A stretch of 36,207 bases of DNA from Oscillospiraceae bacterium (GTDB lineage Bacteria; Bacillota; Clostridia; Oscillospirales; Oscillospiraceae): the NCBI GenBank assembly GCA_017469795.1, contig JAFUFT010000054.1:1-36207 (forward strand), read 5' to 3'. Made by a program: the position numbers and the translations under genes. Below the pieces are notes generated by a model. The model saw nothing but the letters and a program-made list of their open reading frames with translations. It ran no database searches and was not told the origin of the DNA. Below are positions 34,123 to 36,207 of this stretch, piece after piece (positions within the stretch are counted from its first letter, which is position 1; every line of letters begins with the position of its first letter).

Positions 34123-34575
34123 ATGAAGATCTGTACAATGACAGCCAGCGATATCTCCGCTGTTTCCCAACTGGAGGCTGCCTCGTTTTCCACCCCCTGG
34201 AGCGAAAACTCGATCCGCTCCGAGCTGGAAAACCCCTGGGCTATCTGGCTTGTAGCCCGGGATGATGCCACTCTGGCCGGATATATCGGCGTACAGTACG
34301 GCCCAGACGGCGGGGATATCCTGACGATTGCCACTGACCCCGCCTGTCGGGGCCGGGGCGTTGCAAAAGCGCTGATCCTGCACATGGTTCAGCTCCTGAG
34401 GGAGAAAGACCTGAGCTGGTTGACGCTGGAGGTTCGTCCCTCCAACCATGCCGCTCTTTCTCTGTATGAATCCATGGGATTCCGCCAGGTTGGCCGGAGA
34501 AAAAACTATTACCGCAGTCCTGTCGAGGACGCGCTGCTGCTGACACTGTATTTTAAGGAGGACGGATCATGCTGA
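34123..34575 (+). CDS. rimI: Ribosomal protein S18-alanine N-acetyltransferase RimI
   Basis: This is a GNAT enzyme that acetylates the N-terminal alanine of ribosomal protein S18 or related targets. In the 150 residues the acetyl-CoA loop CRGRGVAKAL is at about 69-78, preceded by the GDILTIATDP strand. The family pattern SNHAALSLYESMGFRQVGRRKNYY follows. An alternative GTG start at 34114 overlaps the polA stop and would add three residues. It overlaps tsaD by seven bases. The pairing with tsaD is the common bacterial arrangement and supports the RimI call over a generic acetyltransferase. Confidence 0.9.
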   Translation: MKICTMTASDISAVSQLEAASFSTPWSENSIRSELENPWAIWLVARDDATLAGYIGVQYGPDGGDILTIATDPACRGRGVAKALILHMVQLLREKDLSWLTLEVRPSNHAALSLYESMGFRQVGRRKNYYRSPVEDALLLTLYFKEDGSC

Positions 34576-35588
34576 TCCTTGGAATTGAAAGCTCCTGTGA
34601 TGAGACCGCCATCGCCGTATCCCGCGATGGCCGAGAAATCCTTTCCAACTGCGTTCTGAGTCAGATCGATATGCACACCATTTACGGAGGCGTAGTTCCG
34701 GAGATCGCCTCCCGCAAGCACATCGAAGTAATTGCCGCGCTGGCAGAACAGGCACTTTCAGAGGCCAACATCACAAGGAAGGATCTGGACGCCATTGCCG
34801 TTAGCTACGCGCCCGGGCTCATTGGCGCGCTTCTGGTGGGCGTCAATTTTGCCAAGGCGGCTGCGCTGGCGCTCCATATTCCCCTGATCCCCGTGCACCA
34901 CATCCGCGGACATATCGCCGCGAACTATATCGCCTTTCCGGAGCTGGAGCCGCCCTTTGTCTGTCTGAGCATCTCCGGCGGAAACACACTGATCCTGGAT
35001 GTACGCGACTACACCGACACCCGGGTTATGGGTTCTACCCGGGATGATGCAGCGGGAGAATGCTTTGACAAGATCGCCCGGGTGCTTGGCATGCCTTATC
35101 CCGGCGGCAAAGCATTGGATGACCGGAGTCAGGGCGGCAATCCCAACGCTTATCCCCTGCCCCGCACAAAGGTCTCGGGCTATGATATGAGTTTTTCCGG
35201 GCTGAAAACCGCAACGCTGAATATCATTCACAACGCGCAGCAGCGGGAGGATTCGCTGGATGTGCCCGGCCTTTGCGCCAGCTTTGTCTCTGCCGTCCAG
35301 GATATGCTGGTTCCGCGAACGATGGAGGCGCTGAACGCAACCGGATACGGAAAACTGGCCGTAGCCGGCGGTGTTGCCGCAAATTCACACATCCGAAACG
35401 CATTTCAACAGGAATGCGCGAAGTGCGGAGCTACACTCTATCTGCCGCCGCTCTCACTTTGCGGAGACAACGGCGCAATGATCGCCTGCCAGGGATATTA
35501 TGAATATCTGGCCGGAAATATTGCCGGACAGGAACTTAACGCCATCGCTTCTTTGAGCCCCGAAAAGGGAAGCTATGCTATGAAATGA
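34569..35588 (+). CDS. tsaD: tRNA N6-adenosine threonylcarbamoyltransferase TsaD
   Basis: TsaD transfers the threonylcarbamoyl group to A37 of ANN-decoding tRNAs, with TsaB and TsaE as partners. The 339 residues show the N-terminal ATPase-fold signature GIESSCDETAIAV, the iron/zinc ligand motif HxxxH at H111 and H115, the SGGNT loop near 133 and a GDNGAMIA segment near the C-terminus with the metal Asp. The length is normal for the family. tsaB and tsaE, often adjacent, are not in the window. No clear terminator follows its stop. Confidence 0.97.
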   Translation: MLILGIESSCDETAIAVSRDGREILSNCVLSQIDMHTIYGGVVPEIASRKHIEVIAALAEQALSEANITRKDLDAIAVSYAPGLIGALLVGVNFAKAAALALHIPLIPVHHIRGHIAANYIAFPELEPPFVCLSISGGNTLILDVRDYTDTRVMGSTRDDAAGECFDKIARVLGMPYPGGKALDDRSQGGNPNAYPLPRTKVSGYDMSFSGLKTATLNIIHNAQQREDSLDVPGLCASFVSAVQDMLVPRTMEALNATGYGKLAVAGGVAANSHIRNAFQQECAKCGATLYLPPLSLCGDNGAMIACQGYYEYLAGNIAGQELNAIASLSPEKGSYAMK

Positions 35589-35936
35589 ACGAAAAAATTC
35601 TTGTGAAAAACAAAAAATGGGCTTGACAGATTTTCTGATATTTTTTTATGTTAACATGAAAACATATCATTTTATCGTTAGACAATTTCCCATTTCCTGT
35701 CTCGGCAGAGAAAACACACAAATTACGGCTGATTTCTTTGTCTTCTCCGTGGATAACTCTGTGGAAACTGTGGATAACTTGCTTTGTTCCGTGTTCCGCG
35801 CAATTTTATGTTAACTTCCTGTAAATATTTTTTGAACTTTTTTAACCTTTTTGTGCTGTTCCCCTGCATTTTTTCTTGTAAAATCCTTCATACTCTCCTG
35901 CTCTTATCTCCCTTTTGAAAATATTTTATTTTTGTC
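35589..35936. other. AT-rich gene-free region with a DnaA-box-like cluster
   Basis: No convincing gene is visible in these roughly 350 bases, which are much more AT-rich than the surroundings and contain many T-runs. At 35751-35780 three GTGGATAAC/GTGGAAAC sequences follow each other, one of them with the perfect TGTGGATAA core of a DnaA box. The only open frame (65 codons) has no ribosome site, and its repeated VDN residues are just the boxes translated. Confidence 0.7.
35623..35652 (+). promoter_or_regulatory. Promoter-like sequence without an attached gene
   Basis: TTGACA (35623-35628), 18 bases and TATGTT (35647-35652) stand 35 bases after tsaD. A transcript would run into the DnaA-box region; no coding sequence or clear terminator is seen before the tRNA promoter. 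Confidence 0.4.
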
Positions 35937-35965
35937 TTGACAAACAGATCATTGCACGCTATAAT
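35937..35965 (+). promoter_or_regulatory. Consensus promoter of tRNA-fMet
   Basis: TTGACA (35937-35942), 17 bases and TATAAT (35960-35965) form a perfect sigma-A promoter 17 bases before the tRNA. Confidence 0.92.
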
Positions 35966-35982
35966 ATATGCACAAACGATAT

Positions 35983-36059
35983 CGCGGGGTAGAGCAGTTC
36001 GGTAGCTCGTCGGGCTCATAACCCGGAGGCCGCAGGTTCAAATCCTGTCCCCGCAACCA
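35983..36059 (+). tRNA. Initiator tRNA-fMet (CAU anticodon)
   Basis: This 77-base tRNA with encoded CCA starts CGCGGGG and ends CCCCGCAACCA, giving the unpaired C1-A72 that marks bacterial initiator tRNAs. The anticodon stem has the three G-C pairs (GGG/CCC) around loop CTCATAA, also an initiator feature. The D and T arms are regular. Confidence 0.97.
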
Positions 36060-36090
36060 TATTGTGCAACCAAAAAAGATATTGCACCGG

Positions 36091-36123
36091 AAAACCCCGA
36101 TACCACAACGGTTTCGGGGTTTT
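36091..36123 (+). terminator. Terminator after tRNA-fMet
   Basis: A 10-bp stem (AAAACCCCGA against TCGGGGTTTT) with a further ACC/GGT pair inside the loop. It would end the tRNA transcript. Confidence 0.75.
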
Positions 36124-36207
36124 CTCGTGCCCATTTTTTCAAGTGCAAACAAAAAGATATTTCCTTTGTTGAGAGGACTTGAACTACCGACCCCAACGTT
36201 TACAGGC

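Noticed and set aside
35656..35814. Small rightward ORF after tsaD
   Set aside because: No ribosome site; its repeated VDN residues are simply GTGGATAAC boxes read as codons.
35589..35936. Definite chromosomal origin
   Set aside because: Boxes and AT-richness fit, but dnaA and other origin neighbours are not visible, so it is kept only as a finding.
35949..36152. Leftward 67-codon frame over the tRNA gene
   Set aside because: Its GQDLNLRPPGYEPDE-type sequence is the well-known artefact of translating the antisense strand of a tRNA.

Overview
The window reads as a chromosomal segment of an anaerobic, low-oxygen-adapted Clostridia bacterium, most likely Oscillospiraceae-like (an inference, not tested by search). 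The pointers are strong AGGAGG ribosome sites, consensus sigma-A promoters, a bifunctional RelA/SpoT enzyme, radical-SAM HemZ, a SpoVB-type flippase, a CoA-transferase of the butyrate-pathway type, and lipoproteins with long Ala/Glu/Pro tethers. Most of the window is ordinary, densely packed chromosome. No phage, CRISPR array or complete insertion sequence is visible.

Layout. Bases 1-160 hold a cluster of direct and inverted repeats that looks like a transposon end or remnant. From 166 to 13391 runs one long rightward, tightly coupled cluster: recJ, rel, dtd, a GNAT acetyltransferase, a metallo-beta-lactamase hydrolase, hemZ, a uridine-kinase-like gene, a purine nucleoside phosphorylase fused to a GNAT domain, mtaD, a SpoVB-like flippase and mazG, closed by a strong terminator. 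It combines alarmone metabolism, translation quality control and nucleoside salvage. A solitary gene (13490-15514) then encodes a predicted beta-helix protein with an N-terminal Gly-Gly-Pro tract and no signal peptide.

From 15.5 to 20.2 kb lie a leftward SDR oxidoreductase, a rightward hotdog thioesterase, and a leftward TRAP transporter operon (dctQ-dctM-dctP) driven by a perfect consensus promoter. A divergent lipoprotein solute-binding gene without permeases follows (20436-22175). Next is a leftward TetR - ABC ATPase - ABC permease operon, divergent from a cytoplasmic GH13 alpha-glucosidase/amylase gene.

From 26.7 kb come thrH, then a leftward PucR-type regulator divergent from an acetyl-CoA hydrolase/CoA-transferase gene; a perfect 22-bp palindrome in the gap between them is the likely PucR operator. 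The right end carries an RlmL-type rRNA methyltransferase and a polA-rimI-tsaD cluster. It finishes with an AT-rich, gene-free region holding a cluster of DnaA-box-like sequences and an initiator tRNA-fMet gene with its own consensus promoter and terminator.

The most unusual items are the phosphorylase-acetyltransferase fusion, the GGP-tract beta-helix protein, the PucR palindrome and the DnaA-box cluster away from any visible dnaA. I did not find convincing evidence of a wholly new defence or mobile system.
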